Positions 11,316 to 24,481 of a stretch of 64,000 bases of DNA are shown here, piece after piece. Origin of the DNA: Pseudomonas sp. Z8(2022) (lineage in GTDB: Bacteria; Pseudomonadota; Gammaproteobacteria; Pseudomonadales; Pseudomonadaceae); the NCBI RefSeq assembly GCF_025837155.1, contig NZ_CP107549.1:2418001-2482000 (forward strand), in the 5' to 3' direction. The position numbers and the translations under genes were made by a program. Position 1 is the stretch's first letter. Every line of letters begins with the position of its first letter. The notes below the pieces were generated by a model, which did no database searches, had not been told where the DNA came from, and saw only the letters and a list, made by a program, of their open reading frames with translations.

Positions 11316-12046
11316 TCACTCTTCTCCTTGGCCACCTCGGCGGCCGGCGTTGGGGTATAGACCATCACTTCCAGCACATCCGAATGAAACTCCCGGCGAT
11401 ACAGCACCAGGACCACACCTGTAGTCACCAGCATGAAGAACCAGGGGTTGATGAACCACGCCAGCGTCGCCATCCCGAAATAGTATGCGCGCAAACCGAA
11501 GTTGAACTGGTTGGCTGCCATGGATATCACCCGCGCCGCACGCTCGGAAAAGGCCTTGCGCTCCTGCTCGGTCACGTGCCGTTCACCCACCATCGGCGCA
11601 GAACCCACCAGCACTGCGGCGAAGTTGTACTGACGCATGCACCAGCTGAACGTGAAGAAGGCGTAGACGAAGATCATGCCCAGGCACAACAGCTTGATCT
11701 CCGACAGGCCTCGGCTGGCCTGCTGCACGAAGGGAATGTCGGCCAACAGCGACAGCGCCCGGTCGGAGGCGCCCAACACGGTGAGGATACCGGCCAGGAT
11801 GATCAGCGTGCTGGAGGCGAAGAAGGACGCGTTGCGCTCGAGATTGCCAATCACGTTGGCGTCGGCAATACGGTTGTCACGCAGCAACATGCGGCGCATC
11901 CAGTCCTCACGATACAGATGCAGGACGCTGGCCAGGCAGGGAGTGCTTCGCGCCTTCACCGAGGCGTAGCGGGTATAGCCGCCCCAGCAAACGACGAACC
12001 AGAGTGCGGCCAGAACATGCGGCAGGTACGGATAGCTGTTGAGCAT
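11312..12046 (-). CDS. DUF599 domain membrane protein
   Basis: 244 residues, integral membrane, with four to five hydrophobic segments (about 8-25, 75-95, 118-140, 185-225). The sequence matches the DUF599 family: W-M-R-R-M near 50, NLERNASFFASSTLIILAG in the first half, and FGLRAYYFGMATLAWFINPW in the second. The function of DUF599 is not known. It is the first gene of a two-gene unit with the MAPEG protein, so a shared membrane or lipid-peroxide role is possible but only inferred from coupling. Confidence 0.88.
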   Translation of the reverse strand: MLNSYPYLPHVLAALWFVVCWGGYTRYASVKARSTPCLASVLHLYREDWMRRMLLRDNRIADANVIGNLERNASFFASSTLIILAGILTVLGASDRALSLLADIPFVQQASRGLSEIKLLCLGMIFVYAFFTFSWCMRQYNFAAVLVGSAPMVGERHVTEQERKAFSERAARVISMAANQFNFGLRAYYFGMATLAWFINPWFFMLVTTGVVLVLYRREFHSDVLEVMVYTPTPAAEVAKEKSE

Positions 12047-12105
12047 GCCAACTCCTTGTAAGACTGCTGCCGATTATAGCCAGGCCGCCTGTTGTCTTGT
12101 CCCAC

Positions 12106-12136
12106 AAAAAAAGGCCGCCTTATGGGCAGCCTTTTT
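12106..12136 (-). terminator. Terminator after brnQ
   Basis: Stem AAAAAAAGGCCGCC/GGGCAGCCTTTTTT with one mismatch and a short loop, 16 bp beyond the brnQ stop; flanking A and T runs make it usable from both sides. Confidence 0.85.
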
Positions 12137-12152
12137 TGGTTTCAAGCACAGG

Positions 12153-13466
12153 TCAAGCAGTGGCGCTCTGGCGCAGCCCGCGGACGCGATCCAGCAGCAC
12201 GACCAGTGCCAGGGTAATCGCCACCGGTACCAGCCAGCCCAGGCTCTGACCGGCCAGCGGCAGTTTCCCGAACCAGGCTGGGACCTTGTCGGCCCAGGGG
12301 GTAGCGGCAATACCATCGGCAATGCCGAAAACCAGCGTGACGGCCATTACCGGAATGAACACCAGCGACTGGGAATGCCACAGGCGATTGGCCAGGCTCA
12401 AAGCGACCAGGACGATCGCCAGCGGATACAGGCCGACCAGCACCGGAATGGAGAAACTGATCAGTTGCGTCAGCCCCTGATTGGCCACCCCGAGGCTGAA
12501 CAGGCCGAAAACGATCACCACGCCGCGGTAGGACACTGGCAGCAGCTTGCTGAAGAACTCGCCGCAAGCGGTCAGCAGGCCAACGGCGGTAGTGAGGCAC
12601 GCCAGGGTAATGACCACGGCCAGCAACAGGCTGCCGGTGGTGCCGAAGGTGTGCTGCACATAGGTGGTCAGCACCTGTACGCCATTTTCCGCATCACCGG
12701 CAATGCCCTGACTGGTGGCACCGAGGTAGAACAGCGCCAGATACACCAGCGACAGACCAATGGCTGCGATGATGCCGGCGATGATCGAATAATGGGTGAC
12801 CAGACCGGCATCGCTGATACCGCGATCACGGATGGCACTGGCAATCACAATGCCGAAGACCAGCGCGCCCAGGGTATCCATGGTCAGGTAGCCCTGCAGG
12901 AAGCCCTGCACCAGCGGCGCCTCGCGGTAGCTGTCGGCGACCACACCGATCTCCCCGGCCGGAGCGAACAGGGCCGCACCACCCAGCACCAGCAACGCGG
13001 CCAGCAATACCGGCGTGATGAACTTGCCGATGCGGTCGACCAATCGTCCCGGATTGAGGGAAAGGAACAACACGGCAGCGAAGTACACCAGGGTATAGAT
13101 CAGCAGCGGCGTACCTTCGTTGCCGGTAAACGGCGCGATACCCATCTCGAAGGACACCACGGCCGTTCGCGGCGTAGCGAACAACGGACCAATGGCCAGG
13201 TAAACCGCTACTGCCAGGATTGCACCAGCGATCCTGCCCAGCGGTGCGGTGAGAAGATCCATGCCTCCGCCGACGCGGGCCAGGGCGACTACGGTCAGCA
13301 GCGGCAGACCGACACCGGTCAGGAGAAAACCGACTGCTGCGGGGAGCAGATTATCTCCGGCGGCCAGACCGGCACTGGGAGGGAAGATGATGTTGCCGGC
13401 GCCAAGAAACAGCGCAAAAGTCATGAAGCCGAGAGCTAGGAGGTCCGGACCTTTCAAACGAGTCAT
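12153..13466 (-). CDS. brnQ: Branched-chain amino acid:cation symporter BrnQ/BraB
   Basis: 437 residues with about 12 transmembrane helices; inner-membrane LIVCS-family symporter taking up leucine, isoleucine and valine with Na+ or H+. Start placed at the ATG at 13466 because the product begins with the family N-terminus (MTRLKG, then LGFMTFALFLGAGNIIFPP in outline) and has the same length as Pseudomonas BraB; the frame stays open for 43 codons upstream. No good Shine-Dalgarno precedes this ATG, which is odd. It follows sucD on the same strand, but a terminator and a 305-bp spacer make it a separate unit. Confidence 0.95.
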   Translation of the reverse strand: MTRLKGPDLLALGFMTFALFLGAGNIIFPPSAGLAAGDNLLPAAVGFLLTGVGLPLLTVVALARVGGGMDLLTAPLGRIAGAILAVAVYLAIGPLFATPRTAVVSFEMGIAPFTGNEGTPLLIYTLVYFAAVLFLSLNPGRLVDRIGKFITPVLLAALLVLGGAALFAPAGEIGVVADSYREAPLVQGFLQGYLTMDTLGALVFGIVIASAIRDRGISDAGLVTHYSIIAGIIAAIGLSLVYLALFYLGATSQGIAGDAENGVQVLTTYVQHTFGTTGSLLLAVVITLACLTTAVGLLTACGEFFSKLLPVSYRGVVIVFGLFSLGVANQGLTQLISFSIPVLVGLYPLAIVLVALSLANRLWHSQSLVFIPVMAVTLVFGIADGIAATPWADKVPAWFGKLPLAGQSLGWLVPVAITLALVVLLDRVRGLRQSATA

Positions 13467-13771
13467 AAGGGGAAATACCACAAGCAGGAAATCGAAGAAT
13501 TGCGGGGGTTTCCTTGAGGGATTCGGGAAACGTCGCCCGAGCGTTTGGCTCGAACCACTGCATGCATCGCCAGGCGCTTGTGACGCCACGGACACGGTAA
13601 GCCGCGAATACTAACGAAAAGCACCCGGCAGCAGCACAGTTGCCGGACCAGCTGTCGAACTGGCGTAACGGACTGTCGCATCGACAACAGTTGATACGGT
13701 GGCCAGTCGCACAATTCTGATCCCGGCCCGCCCTGCCCCACGAAGCCGGCTCGCCCATATGCGTCAGAAAC
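13467..13771 (-). other. brnQ upstream region, no clear element
   Basis: Long spacer between the sucD terminator and brnQ. I looked for a leader peptide rich in Leu/Ile/Val and for an attenuator hairpin and saw neither. Short palindromes occur, such as TGTCG-ATG-CGACA around 13672-13684, but no convincing -10/-35 pair could be fixed. The brnQ promoter must lie here. Confidence 0.5.
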
Positions 13772-13799
13772 AAAAAGGCCACCGGAAGGTGGCCTTTTT
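13772..13799 (-). terminator. Terminator of the suc operon after sucD
   Basis: Perfect 12-bp stem AAAAAGGCCACC/GGTGGCCTTTTT with a GGAA loop, 17 bp after the sucD stop. T run present. It ends the long leftward sdh-suc transcript. Confidence 0.92.
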
Positions 13800-13816
13800 G
13801 CGAGGGTCAGAAACGC

Positions 13817-14703
13817 TTAGGCGTTCTTGACTTCCCAACCGGTCAGCTCGGCCAGGGCCTTGCCGATGTCGGCCAGGGAACGCACGGTTTTCACACCGGC
13901 GTCCTGCAGCGCAGCGAACTTCTCGTCTGCAGTGCCCTTGCCACCGGAAATGATGGCGCCAGCGTGGCCCATGCGCTTGCCGGGAGGAGCGGTCACACCA
14001 GCGATGTAGGAAACAACAGGCTTGGTGACGTTGGCCTTGATGAAGGCAGCCGCTTCTTCCTCGGCCGAACCGCCGATCTCACCGATCATGACGATCGCTT
14101 CGGTCTTCGGATCTTCCTGGAACAGCTTCAGGATATCGATGAAGTTGGAGCCCGGGATGGGGTCACCGCCGATGCCCACGCAGGTGGACTGGCCAAAGCC
14201 GGCGTCGGTGGTCTGCTTCACGGCTTCATAGGTCAGGGTGCCGGAACGGGACACGATGCCGACTTTGCCTGGCAGGTGGATGTGACCCGGCATGATGCCG
14301 ATCTTGCACTCGCCGGGAGTGATCACGCCCGGGCAGTTCGGGCCGATCAGGCGTACGCCCAGCTCGTCGCACTTGACCTTGGCTTCCAGCATATCGATGG
14401 TCGGGATGCCTTCGGTGATGCAGACGATCAGCTTGATGCCGCCGTTGGCCGCTTCCAGGATCGAGTCCTTGCAGAACGGAGCCGGAACGTAGATGACCGA
14501 CGCTTCAGCGCCAGTGGCTGCTACGGCTTCCTTGACGGTGTTGAACACCGGCAGGCCCAGGTGAGTGCTACCACCCTTGCCCGGAGTAACGCCGCCGACC
14601 ATCTTGGTGCCGTAGGCGATGGCTTGTTCGCTGTGGAAGGTGCCCTGCGAGCCGGTGAAGCCCTGGCAGATGACCTTGGTGTCTTTGTTGATCAGGATGC
14701 TCA

Positions 14704-14704
<1 letters not shown>
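13817..14704 (-). CDS. sucD: Succinyl-CoA ligase (ADP/GDP-forming), alpha subunit
   Basis: 295 residues. The alpha subunit binds CoA and carries the phosphohistidine intermediate that converts succinyl-CoA to succinate with NTP synthesis in the TCA cycle; it works as an alpha2beta2 complex with SucC. Visible are the CoA-binding Rossmann segment ([12 protein letters not shown] at about 10-21), the GPNCPG loop, and the phosphorylated His in RMGHAGAII near residue 247, with [10 protein letters not shown] behind it. The A of its ATG is the last base of the sucC TAA, a one-base overlap giving tight coupling. Full length. Confidence 0.98.
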
Positions 14705-15870
<1,166 letters not shown>

Positions 15871-16087
15871 GCTTGTCTACCGTCTTCGTTTAGGTATTGC
15901 GCATTCGGCGCTGTACTTGTGATACCGCGCCACCTGTGACTGCCGGAGCAGTCCGCCGGATCTTCCGCCGCGAGTCGAACTCGACGCGGGCCACCCGGCG
16001 TGGTTCTGCTTGCAAACACCACCGCAGCGATGGGGCGATTACACGACGCCCCGCCTACCTCGGCGGCTTACAACAAACTTGCATCGC

Positions 16088-16111
16088 AACAGGCCGGTAA
16101 ACCGGCCTGTT
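16088..16111 (-). promoter_or_regulatory. Perfect hairpin in the lpdG-sucC spacer (attenuator or processing site)
   Basis: AACAGGCCGGT/ACCGGCCTGTT, 11-bp perfect stem with a two-base centre, 8 bp past the lpdG stop. No U tract follows on the minus strand (GCGATGCAAG), so it is unlikely to be a full terminator. The remaining spacer, 15871-16087, holds a second short palindrome GAGTCGAACTCGAC near 15972. Confidence 0.6.
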
Positions 16112-16119
16112 GATTACGT

Positions 16120-17622
<1,503 letters not shown>

Positions 17623-18843
17623 TTAGATTTCCAGCAGCAGGCGAGCCGGGTCTTCAAGCAAGTTCTTGATGGTCACCAGGAAGGTCACGGCTTCCTTACC
17701 ATCGATCAGGCGGTGGTCGTAAGACAGCGCCAGATACATCATCGGACGGATCACCACCTGGCCATTGATCGCCATCGGACGCTGGATGATGTTGTGCATA
17801 CCCAGGATGGCAGCCTGCGGCGGGTTGACGATCGGAGTCGACATCATCGAACCGAAAGTACCACCGTTGGTGATGGTGAAGGTGCCGCCGGTCATCTCTT
17901 CGATGGACAGCTTGCCGTCACGCGCCTTCTTGCCGAAGGTGGCGATGCCGCTCTCGATTTCAGCCAGGCTCATCAGCTCGGCATTACGCAGTACCGGAAC
18001 CACCAGGCCACGGTCGCTGGACACGGCAACACCGATGTCGGCGTAGCCATGGTAAACGATGTCGTTGCCGTCGATCGACGCGTTGACCGCCGGGAAGCGC
18101 TTCAGGGCTTCGGTAGCGGCCTTGACGAAGAACGACATGAAGCCCAGGCGCACGCCGTTGTGGGACTTCTCGAACAGATCCTTGTACTTCGAGCGCAGGG
18201 CCATGACTTCGGTCATGTCCACTTCGTTGAAGGTGGTCAGCATGGCCATGGAAGACTGAGCTTCGACCAGACGCTCGGCGATCTTGGCGCGCAGGCGGGT
18301 CATCGGCACACGCTTCTCGGTACGATCGCCGGTGGCGACGACCGGGGCGGCAGCAGCCGGAGCAGCGGCCGGTTTGGCAGCAGCCGGGGCGTTCTTCTTG
18401 GCTTCGACGGCAGCGACCACGTCTTCCTTGGTCACACGGCCGCCTTTGCCGGTGCCGGCGATACTGTTCGGGTCGATGCCGTTCTCTTCGGCCAGCTTGC
18501 GCGCGGCCGGGGACAGGATGGCGTCGTCGCCGGCGGCAGCAGCCGGAGCGGCGGCCTGGGCAGGTGCAGCGGCCGGAGCGGCAGCCGGCGCAGCGGCAGC
18601 AGCCCCACCTTCGGTCAGTTTGCCCAGCAGCTCGTTGGAAAGAACGGTGTCGCCTTCGTTCTTGATGATTTCAGCGAGGACGCCGTCGGCCTCGGCCAGG
18701 ACTTCGATCACCACCTTGTCGGTTTCGATGTCGACGATCAGCTCATCGCGCTTGACCGCCTCGCCCGGCTTCTTGTGCCAGGTGGCCACGGTGCCGTCGG
18801 CAACCGATTCCGGGAAGGTTGGGGCTTTGATCTCGATAGCCAT
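17623..18843 (-). CDS. sucB: 2-Oxoglutarate dehydrogenase E2, dihydrolipoyl succinyltransferase
   Basis: 406 residues from the ATG at 18843, which has AAGGA ten bases upstream; the in-frame ATG at 18852 sits too close to that site. The N-terminal lipoyl domain carries the lipoylated Lys43 in ETDKVVIEV. An Ala/Pro-rich hinge (about 85-108), a peripheral subunit-binding domain ([16 protein letters not shown]) and a second Ala-rich hinge follow, then the acyltransferase domain with catalytic His in YDHRLIDG near the C terminus. It forms the 24-mer core of the TCA-cycle complex with SucA and LpdG. Intact. Confidence 0.97.
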   Translation of the reverse strand: MAIEIKAPTFPESVADGTVATWHKKPGEAVKRDELIVDIETDKVVIEVLAEADGVLAEIIKNEGDTVLSNELLGKLTEGGAAAAAPAAAPAAAPAQAAAPAAAAGDDAILSPAARKLAEENGIDPNSIAGTGKGGRVTKEDVVAAVEAKKNAPAAAKPAAAPAAAAPVVATGDRTEKRVPMTRLRAKIAERLVEAQSSMAMLTTFNEVDMTEVMALRSKYKDLFEKSHNGVRLGFMSFFVKAATEALKRFPAVNASIDGNDIVYHGYADIGVAVSSDRGLVVPVLRNAELMSLAEIESGIATFGKKARDGKLSIEEMTGGTFTITNGGTFGSMMSTPIVNPPQAAILGMHNIIQRPMAINGQVVIRPMMYLALSYDHRLIDGKEAVTFLVTIKNLLEDPARLLLEI

Positions 18844-18870
18844 TGTATGCATTTCCTTAAATTCGGTTTA

Positions 18871-18898
18871 CCGGTAGGCGGCACCTGCCACCTACCGG
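18871..18898 (-). promoter_or_regulatory. Hairpin in the sucA-sucB spacer
   Basis: CCGGTAGG/CCTACCGG outer arms with inner GGCA/TGCC and single-base bulges, filling the short spacer between sucA and sucB. It may adjust the SucA:SucB ratio through mRNA processing or stability. Confidence 0.6.
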
Positions 18899-18907
18899 AT
18901 GAAGGCG

Positions 18908-21739
18908 TTAAACAGTAAAGGCGTCCTGCAGCAATTTTTCCTGCTGCTCGGCGTGCATCGACGCATAACCACAAGCCGGGGCCGCCGACGCATCGCGACC
19001 GGCGTACTCGAGGAACAGGCCCTTCTTGTGCGCGGTGGCGACACGACGCATGTGATGCTGGCTGCAGTACCAGGCGCCCTGGTTCATCGGTTCTTCCTGA
19101 CACCAGACGATATGCTTCAGGTTCTTGTACGGTGCCAGAGCCTCGGCCAGATCGTCTTCCGGGAACGGATAGAGCTGCTCGATACGCACGATGGCGATAT
19201 CTTCGCGGCCTTCGGCACGACGCTTCTCCAGCAGATCGTAGTAAACCTTGCCGCTGCACAGGATCAGGCGCTCGACCTTCTTCGGATCCAGCGAGTCGAT
19301 CTCGCCGATCACGGTCTGGAAGGAACCTTCGGCCAGATCTTCCAGGGTCGAGATAGCCAGCTTGTGACGCAGCAGCGACTTCGGAGTCAGCACCACCAGC
19401 GGCTTGCGCAGCGGACGGATCACCTGGCGACGCAGCATGTGGTAGACCTGCGCCGGGGTGGTCGGTACGCACACCTGCATGTTGTGCTCGGCGCACAGTT
19501 GCAGATAACGCTCCAGACGCGCCGAGCTGTGCTCAGGCCCCTGCCCTTCATAGCCATGCGGCAGCAGAACGGTCAGACCGCAGAGACGGCCCCACTTGGT
19601 CTCGCCGCTGGAAATGAACTGGTCGAATACCACCTGGGCACCGTTGGCGAAGTCGCCGAACTGGGCTTCCCAGATCACCAGCGCGTTCGGCGTGGTGGTG
19701 GCGTAGCCATATTCGAACGCCAGTACCGCTTCCTCGGAGAGGTAGGAGTCGTACAGTTCGAACTTCGGCTGACCTTCGTACAGGTTCTTCAGCGGAACGT
19801 AGGTCGAGGCGTCCTTCTGGTTGTGCAGCACCGCATGACGGTGCGAGAAGGTGCCGCGGCCGATGTCCTGGCCAGTCATGCGGATCGGATGACCTTCGAC
19901 CAGCAGGGTCGCGTAGGCCATGGTTTCGGCGAAGCCCCAGTTGATTGGCAAGCCACCCGCGCCCATCTTCTGACGGTCTTCGAGGATCTTCGCCACCTGA
20001 CGCTGAACCAGGAAGCCCTCGGGAATTTCCAGCAGCTTGGCGGACAGTTCCTGCAGGGTCTTGAGATCGAAACGGGTGTCGTGACGCGCGGTCCAGGCAT
20101 GGCCCAGATACGGACGCCAGTCGACGAACAGTTCCTTGTTCGGTTCCTTGACCAGGCTCTTGACCACGTGCTGACCGTTGTCCAGCGCCGTACGGTAGCC
20201 ATCGATCTTGGCCTGTACGTCATCACTGGTCAGTGTACCGGCTGCGACCAGAGCCTCGGCGTAGAGCTCACGGGTAGTACGCTGCTTGGCGATCTGCTGA
20301 TACATCAGCGGCTGAGTGCCATTCGGCTCGTCGGCCTCGTTGTGACCACGGCGGCGGTAGCAGACCAGGTCGATGACCACGTCGCGCTTGTACTGCATGC
20401 GGTAGTCGACAGCCAGCTGAGTGACGAACAGCACTGCTTCCGGGTCATCACCGTTCACGTGGAAGATCGGCGCCTGAATCATCTTGGCGACGTCGGTGGC
20501 GTACTCGGTGGAGCGCGCATCTTCCGGACGGCTGGTGGTGAAGCCAACCTGGTTGTTGATCACGATGTGGATGGTACCGCCAGTCTTGTAGCCGCGGGTC
20601 TGCGACATCTGGAAGGTTTCCATGACCACACCCTGACCGGCGAATGCCGCATCACCGTGGATGGAGATCGGCAGCACCTTGTCACCGGTGGCGTCGTTGC
20701 GGCGATCCTGACGGGCACGCACCGAACCCTCGACCACCGGAGAAACGATTTCCAGGTGCGAGGGGTTGAACGCCAGCGCCAGGTGCACTTCGCCACCAGC
20801 AGTCATGACGTTGGAGGAGAAGCCCTGGTGGTACTTGACGTCCCCCGAGGACAGGCCTTCTGCCTTCTTGCCTTCGAACTCGTCGAACAGGTCGCGCGGG
20901 TTCTTGCCGAAGGTGTTGACCAGCACGTTCAGACGGCCACGGTGGGCCATGCCGATAACGATTTCCTTGGTGCCGTAGGAGCCCGAACGCTGAATGATTT
21001 CGTCAAGCAGCGGGATCAGGCTTTCGCCACCTTCCAGGCCGAAACGCTTGGTGCCCGGGTATTTGGTACCCAGGTATTTTTCCAGACCCTCGGCAGCGGT
21101 GACGCGCTCGAGCACGTGCGCCTGCACTTCGGCGGAAAACTGCGGACGACCACGCACGCTTTCCAGACGCTGGGCGAACCAGTTGCGCTGGCCGGAGTCG
21201 ACGATATGGGTGAATTCGGCACCGATGGTGCGACAATATGTCTGCTGCAACGCATCGCGGATTTCACGTAGCGTTGCCTCCTCTTTGCCGATGTACAGCT
21301 CACCAGTGCGGAAAGTGGTATCCAGATCCGCATCGGTCAGGCCGTAGTGATTGATCGACAGGTCAGACGGCGCAGTGCGCACCCACAGACCCAACGGGTC
21401 GAGCTGGGCGGCCTGATGGCCACGCATGCGGTAAGCCTGGATCAAGCGCAGTACTTCCACCTGCTTCTTTTCGTGCTCGCTGCTGACGGCCCCGGCGGAA
21501 ACCGGCTGGGCACGACGGGAATTCTTGGCGAGCAGGACGAAATGATCGCGAATGGTCGAGTGCGATACGTCCGTTGCAGCGCTGCCGTCGGTCGGCAACT
21601 TCTGGAAGTAAGTGCGCCATTCTTCTGGCACAGCGTTGGGATCGTGCAGGTAGAGCTCATAGAGCTCTTCCACGTAGGCAGCGTTGCCACCGGATAGGTG
21701 GGCACTGTCCCACATGCGCTGCATCACGCTTTCTTGCAT
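18908..21739 (-). CDS. sucA: 2-Oxoglutarate dehydrogenase E1 component
   Basis: 943 residues, usual length. Thiamine-diphosphate decarboxylase that oxidatively decarboxylates 2-oxoglutarate and passes the succinyl group to SucB. Visible: the N-terminal E2-contacting segment (GGNAAYVEELYELY near 18-31), GMAHRGRLN for substrate binding, GDAAFAGQGVV and NNQVGFTT of the ThDP/Mg site, and C-terminal transketolase-like domain with PHGYEGQGPEHSSAR. The ATG at 21739 is preceded by GAGGGTGA. The 247-bp gap to sdhB contains two hairpins, so a sucA promoter may lie there. Confidence 0.98.
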   Translation of the reverse strand: MQESVMQRMWDSAHLSGGNAAYVEELYELYLHDPNAVPEEWRTYFQKLPTDGSAATDVSHSTIRDHFVLLAKNSRRAQPVSAGAVSSEHEKKQVEVLRLIQAYRMRGHQAAQLDPLGLWVRTAPSDLSINHYGLTDADLDTTFRTGELYIGKEEATLREIRDALQQTYCRTIGAEFTHIVDSGQRNWFAQRLESVRGRPQFSAEVQAHVLERVTAAEGLEKYLGTKYPGTKRFGLEGGESLIPLLDEIIQRSGSYGTKEIVIGMAHRGRLNVLVNTFGKNPRDLFDEFEGKKAEGLSSGDVKYHQGFSSNVMTAGGEVHLALAFNPSHLEIVSPVVEGSVRARQDRRNDATGDKVLPISIHGDAAFAGQGVVMETFQMSQTRGYKTGGTIHIVINNQVGFTTSRPEDARSTEYATDVAKMIQAPIFHVNGDDPEAVLFVTQLAVDYRMQYKRDVVIDLVCYRRRGHNEADEPNGTQPLMYQQIAKQRTTRELYAEALVAAGTLTSDDVQAKIDGYRTALDNGQHVVKSLVKEPNKELFVDWRPYLGHAWTARHDTRFDLKTLQELSAKLLEIPEGFLVQRQVAKILEDRQKMGAGGLPINWGFAETMAYATLLVEGHPIRMTGQDIGRGTFSHRHAVLHNQKDASTYVPLKNLYEGQPKFELYDSYLSEEAVLAFEYGYATTTPNALVIWEAQFGDFANGAQVVFDQFISSGETKWGRLCGLTVLLPHGYEGQGPEHSSARLERYLQLCAEHNMQVCVPTTPAQVYHMLRRQVIRPLRKPLVVLTPKSLLRHKLAISTLEDLAEGSFQTVIGEIDSLDPKKVERLILCSGKVYYDLLEKRRAEGREDIAIVRIEQLYPFPEDDLAEALAPYKNLKHIVWCQEEPMNQGAWYCSQHHMRRVATAHKKGLFLEYAGRDASAAPACGYASMHAEQQEKLLQDAFTV

Positions 21740-21986
21740 GCTTGGTCACCCTCGGTAAGGGGACACCACCGGCGTGAATACCGCATGGTTCCAATCAAAG
21801 TCATGTTGCTGCGACTCGGATGAAGCCAATTGGGTTCCCGCAGATAGTCCGGGTACCAGCCCGGATGCCCCTGCTGGTCGTCATATTTTTCGAGTATGAG
21901 CCGCGGCTTTGTGAGCTGCGGCTCTGGCTTTACTGCGAGACCGACCAGGTCGGCCCGCAGGTGTTACAGGTACAGCAACTTGCGAA
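21740..21986 (-). other. sdhB-sucA spacer with two hairpins
   Basis: Two stem-loops stand out: TCCGGG/CCCGGA at 21848-21865, and GAGCCGCGGC/GCTGCGGCTC at 21898-21924 (one G-U type mismatch). Neither is followed by a U run in the leftward direction. The length and the structures suggest partial termination or processing between sdh and suc, plus room for a sucA promoter I could not define. Confidence 0.55.
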
Positions 21987-22694
21987 TCAGGTACCGCTCT
22001 GCAGCAGCATGTTACGTACGTGACCGATGGCCTTGGTCGGGTTCAGACCTTTCGGGCAAACGTTCACGCAGTTCATGATGCCGCGGCAACGGAACACGCT
22101 GAACGGATCGTCCAGCGACGCCAGACGCTCGGCGGTCTTGGTGTCACGGCTGTCGGCCAGGAAGCGATAGGCCTGCAGCAGCGCAGCGGGACCGAGGAAC
22201 TTGTCCGGATTCCACCAGAACGACGGGCAGCTGGTCGAGCAGCACGCGCACAGGATGCACTCGTACAGGCCGTCGAGCTTCTCGCGCTCTTCCGGCGACT
22301 GCAGACGCTCGATGGCCGGAGCCGGAGTATCGTTCTGCAGGAACGGCTGCACCTTCTCGTACTGCTTGTAGAAGATGCTCATATCGACGACCAGGTCACG
22401 AATGACCGGCAAACCCGGCAGCGGACGAATCACCAGCTTGCCACCCTTGAGGCCGGCAGCGGAAATCGGCGTGATGCACGCCAGACCGTTCTTGCCATTG
22501 ATATTCATACCGTCGGAGCCGCAAACGCCCTCACGGCAGGAACGACGATAGGAGAAACCTTCGTCCTGCTCCTTGATCAGCGCCAGCACGTCAAGAACCA
22601 TGATGTCCTTGCCGCCGGTGTCGACCTGGAAGTCCTGCATGAACGGAGCAGCGTCCTTCTCCGGGTTGTAGCGATAAACACTGACTTGCAACAT
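21987..22694 (-). CDS. sdhB: Succinate dehydrogenase iron-sulfur subunit
   Basis: 235 residues from the ATG at 22694, where AAGGGTG is correctly spaced; a GTG nine bases earlier (22703) is in frame but too close to that site. The N-terminal ferredoxin domain binds the 2Fe-2S centre (SCREGVCGSDG and a later Cys in GLAC); the C-terminal domain binds 4Fe-4S (CILCACCSTSCP) and 3Fe-4S (CRGIMNCVNVCPKG) centres. It passes electrons from SdhA flavin to ubiquinone at SdhCD. Eleven bases separate it from sdhA. Confidence 0.97.
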   Translation of the reverse strand: MLQVSVYRYNPEKDAAPFMQDFQVDTGGKDIMVLDVLALIKEQDEGFSYRRSCREGVCGSDGMNINGKNGLACITPISAAGLKGGKLVIRPLPGLPVIRDLVVDMSIFYKQYEKVQPFLQNDTPAPAIERLQSPEEREKLDGLYECILCACCSTSCPSFWWNPDKFLGPAALLQAYRFLADSRDTKTAERLASLDDPFSVFRCRGIMNCVNVCPKGLNPTKAIGHVRNMLLQSGT

Positions 22695-22705
22695 CTCAGT
22701 CACCC

Positions 22706-24478
22706 TTAATAAGTCCGAACCTTGGGTTCAAATGCCGGAACGGTCTTCGGCGCGAAGTTCACGTCACGCTTGGCTACGCGCTTCTCACCCGGGAAGTACA
22801 GGGAGTGGCACAGCCAGTTCTGATCGTCGCGCTCTTCGAAGTCTTCGCGAGCATGCGCACCACGGGACTCTTTGCGAGCCTCGGCTGCGATAGCGGTCGC
22901 TTCGGCAACTTCGAGCAGGTTTTGCAGTTCCAGCGCCTCGATACGGGCGGTGTTGAAGGCCTGACTCTTGTCCGCGATCTTGACCTTGGCGATACGCTCG
23001 CGGAGATCGGCCAGCTGGGTGATACCTTTCTGCATGTATTCGCCGGTACGGAATACACCGAAGTAGTTCTGCATGCACTGTTGCAGCTCGCGCTTGAGCG
23101 GGGCCACGTCTTCGCCAGTGCTGCGCTCGTTGACGCCAGCCAGACGCGACAGGGACTGCTCGATGTCGGTTTCGCTGGCCCCACGCACTTCCACGCCTTC
23201 TTTCAGCGCTTTTTCCAGGTGCAGACCAGCGGCGCGACCGAACACAACCAGGTCGAGCAGCGAGTTGCCGCCCAGACGGTTGGCACCATGCACAGATACG
23301 CAGGCCACTTCACCGACAGCGAACAGACCTTCGATGATCTTGTCGTTGCCGTTGGCGTCCTGGGTGATGGCCTGACCGTGAATGTTGGTGGCAACGCCAC
23401 CCATCATGTAGTGGCAGGTCGGGATAACCGGGATCGGCGCAACGACCGGGTCGACATGTGCGAAGGTCTTCGACAGTTCGCAGATGCCCGGCAGACGGCT
23501 GTGCAGCACTTCCTCGCCCAGGTGGTCGAGCTTGAGCAGTACGTGATCCTTGTTCGGACCAACACCGTTACCGGCGATAACCTCTTTGACCATCGAGCGG
23601 GCAACCACGTCGCGACCAGCCAGGTCTTTGGCGTTGGGCGCGTAACGCTCCATGAAGCGCTCGCCATGGGCGTTGATCAGGTAACCACCCTCACCGCGGC
23701 AGCCTTCGGTAACCAGTACACCAGCGCCGGCAATACCGGTCGGGTGGAACTGCCACATTTCGATGTCCTGCACCGGCACGCCGGCACGCAGGGCCATGCC
23801 CACGCCGTCACCGGTGTTGATCAGGGCGTTGGTCGTGGAGGCATAGATACGGCCGGCACCACCAGTGGCCAGAACAACGGCCTTGGAGCGGATGTAGACG
23901 GTTTCGCCGGTTTCGATGCAGATGGCGATGACGCCAACGATGGCACCGTCCTGGTTCTTCACCAGATCAACCGCGTACCACTCGTTGAGGAACGAGGTAC
24001 CGGCCTTCAGGTTGGCCTGATACAGGGTGTGCAGCAGCGCGTGACCGGTACGGTCGGCGGCGGCACAGGTACGGGCAGCCTGAGTCGGATTGTCCGGACC
24101 CTTGGACTGACCACCGAACGGACGCTGATAGATGCGGCCCTGTTCGGTACGGGAGAACGGCAGCCCCATGTGTTCGAGTTCGAACACGGCTTCCGGACCA
24201 ACGGAGCACATGTACTCGATAGCGTCCTGGTCACCGATGTAGTCGGAACCCTTGACGGTATCGTACATATGCCAGCGCCAGTCATCGTTCGGGTCGGCCG
24301 AAGCGATGGCGCAGGTGATGCCACCCTGAGCGGAAACGGTGTGCGAACGAGTCGGGAACACCTTGGTGACCACGGCAGTCTTGTGACCACCCTGAGCCAG
24401 TTGCAGCGCAGCACGCATGCCGGCGCCGCCGCCACCTACGATGATGGCGTCATAGGAAAGAGTACGGATGCTAGCCAT
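22706..24478 (-). CDS. sdhA: Succinate dehydrogenase flavoprotein subunit
   Basis: 590 residues. Catalytic subunit of complex II: oxidises succinate to fumarate on the cytoplasmic face. Visible: FAD dinucleotide motif [10 protein letters not shown] (15-24), His46 in [10 protein letters not shown], the covalent FAD attachment site, active-site HPTGIAG, and [17 protein letters not shown] near residue 400. The gene lies three bases after sdhD. Full length with no disruptions. Confidence 0.98.
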   Translation of the reverse strand: MASIRTLSYDAIIVGGGGAGMRAALQLAQGGHKTAVVTKVFPTRSHTVSAQGGITCAIASADPNDDWRWHMYDTVKGSDYIGDQDAIEYMCSVGPEAVFELEHMGLPFSRTEQGRIYQRPFGGQSKGPDNPTQAARTCAAADRTGHALLHTLYQANLKAGTSFLNEWYAVDLVKNQDGAIVGVIAICIETGETVYIRSKAVVLATGGAGRIYASTTNALINTGDGVGMALRAGVPVQDIEMWQFHPTGIAGAGVLVTEGCRGEGGYLINAHGERFMERYAPNAKDLAGRDVVARSMVKEVIAGNGVGPNKDHVLLKLDHLGEEVLHSRLPGICELSKTFAHVDPVVAPIPVIPTCHYMMGGVATNIHGQAITQDANGNDKIIEGLFAVGEVACVSVHGANRLGGNSLLDLVVFGRAAGLHLEKALKEGVEVRGASETDIEQSLSRLAGVNERSTGEDVAPLKRELQQCMQNYFGVFRTGEYMQKGITQLADLRERIAKVKIADKSQAFNTARIEALELQNLLEVAEATAIAAEARKESRGAHAREDFEERDDQNWLCHSLYFPGEKRVAKRDVNFAPKTVPAFEPKVRTY

Positions 24479-24481
24479 GAA

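Noticed and set aside
13467..13771. A leader peptide or attenuator for brnQ
   Set aside because: Short frames in this region contain no Leu/Ile/Val run and no terminator hairpin precedes the start.
18899..21271. A 790-codon open frame on the plus strand opposite sucA
   Set aside because: It mirrors the codon bias of sucA on the other strand, has no ribosome site or family features, and sucA is certain.
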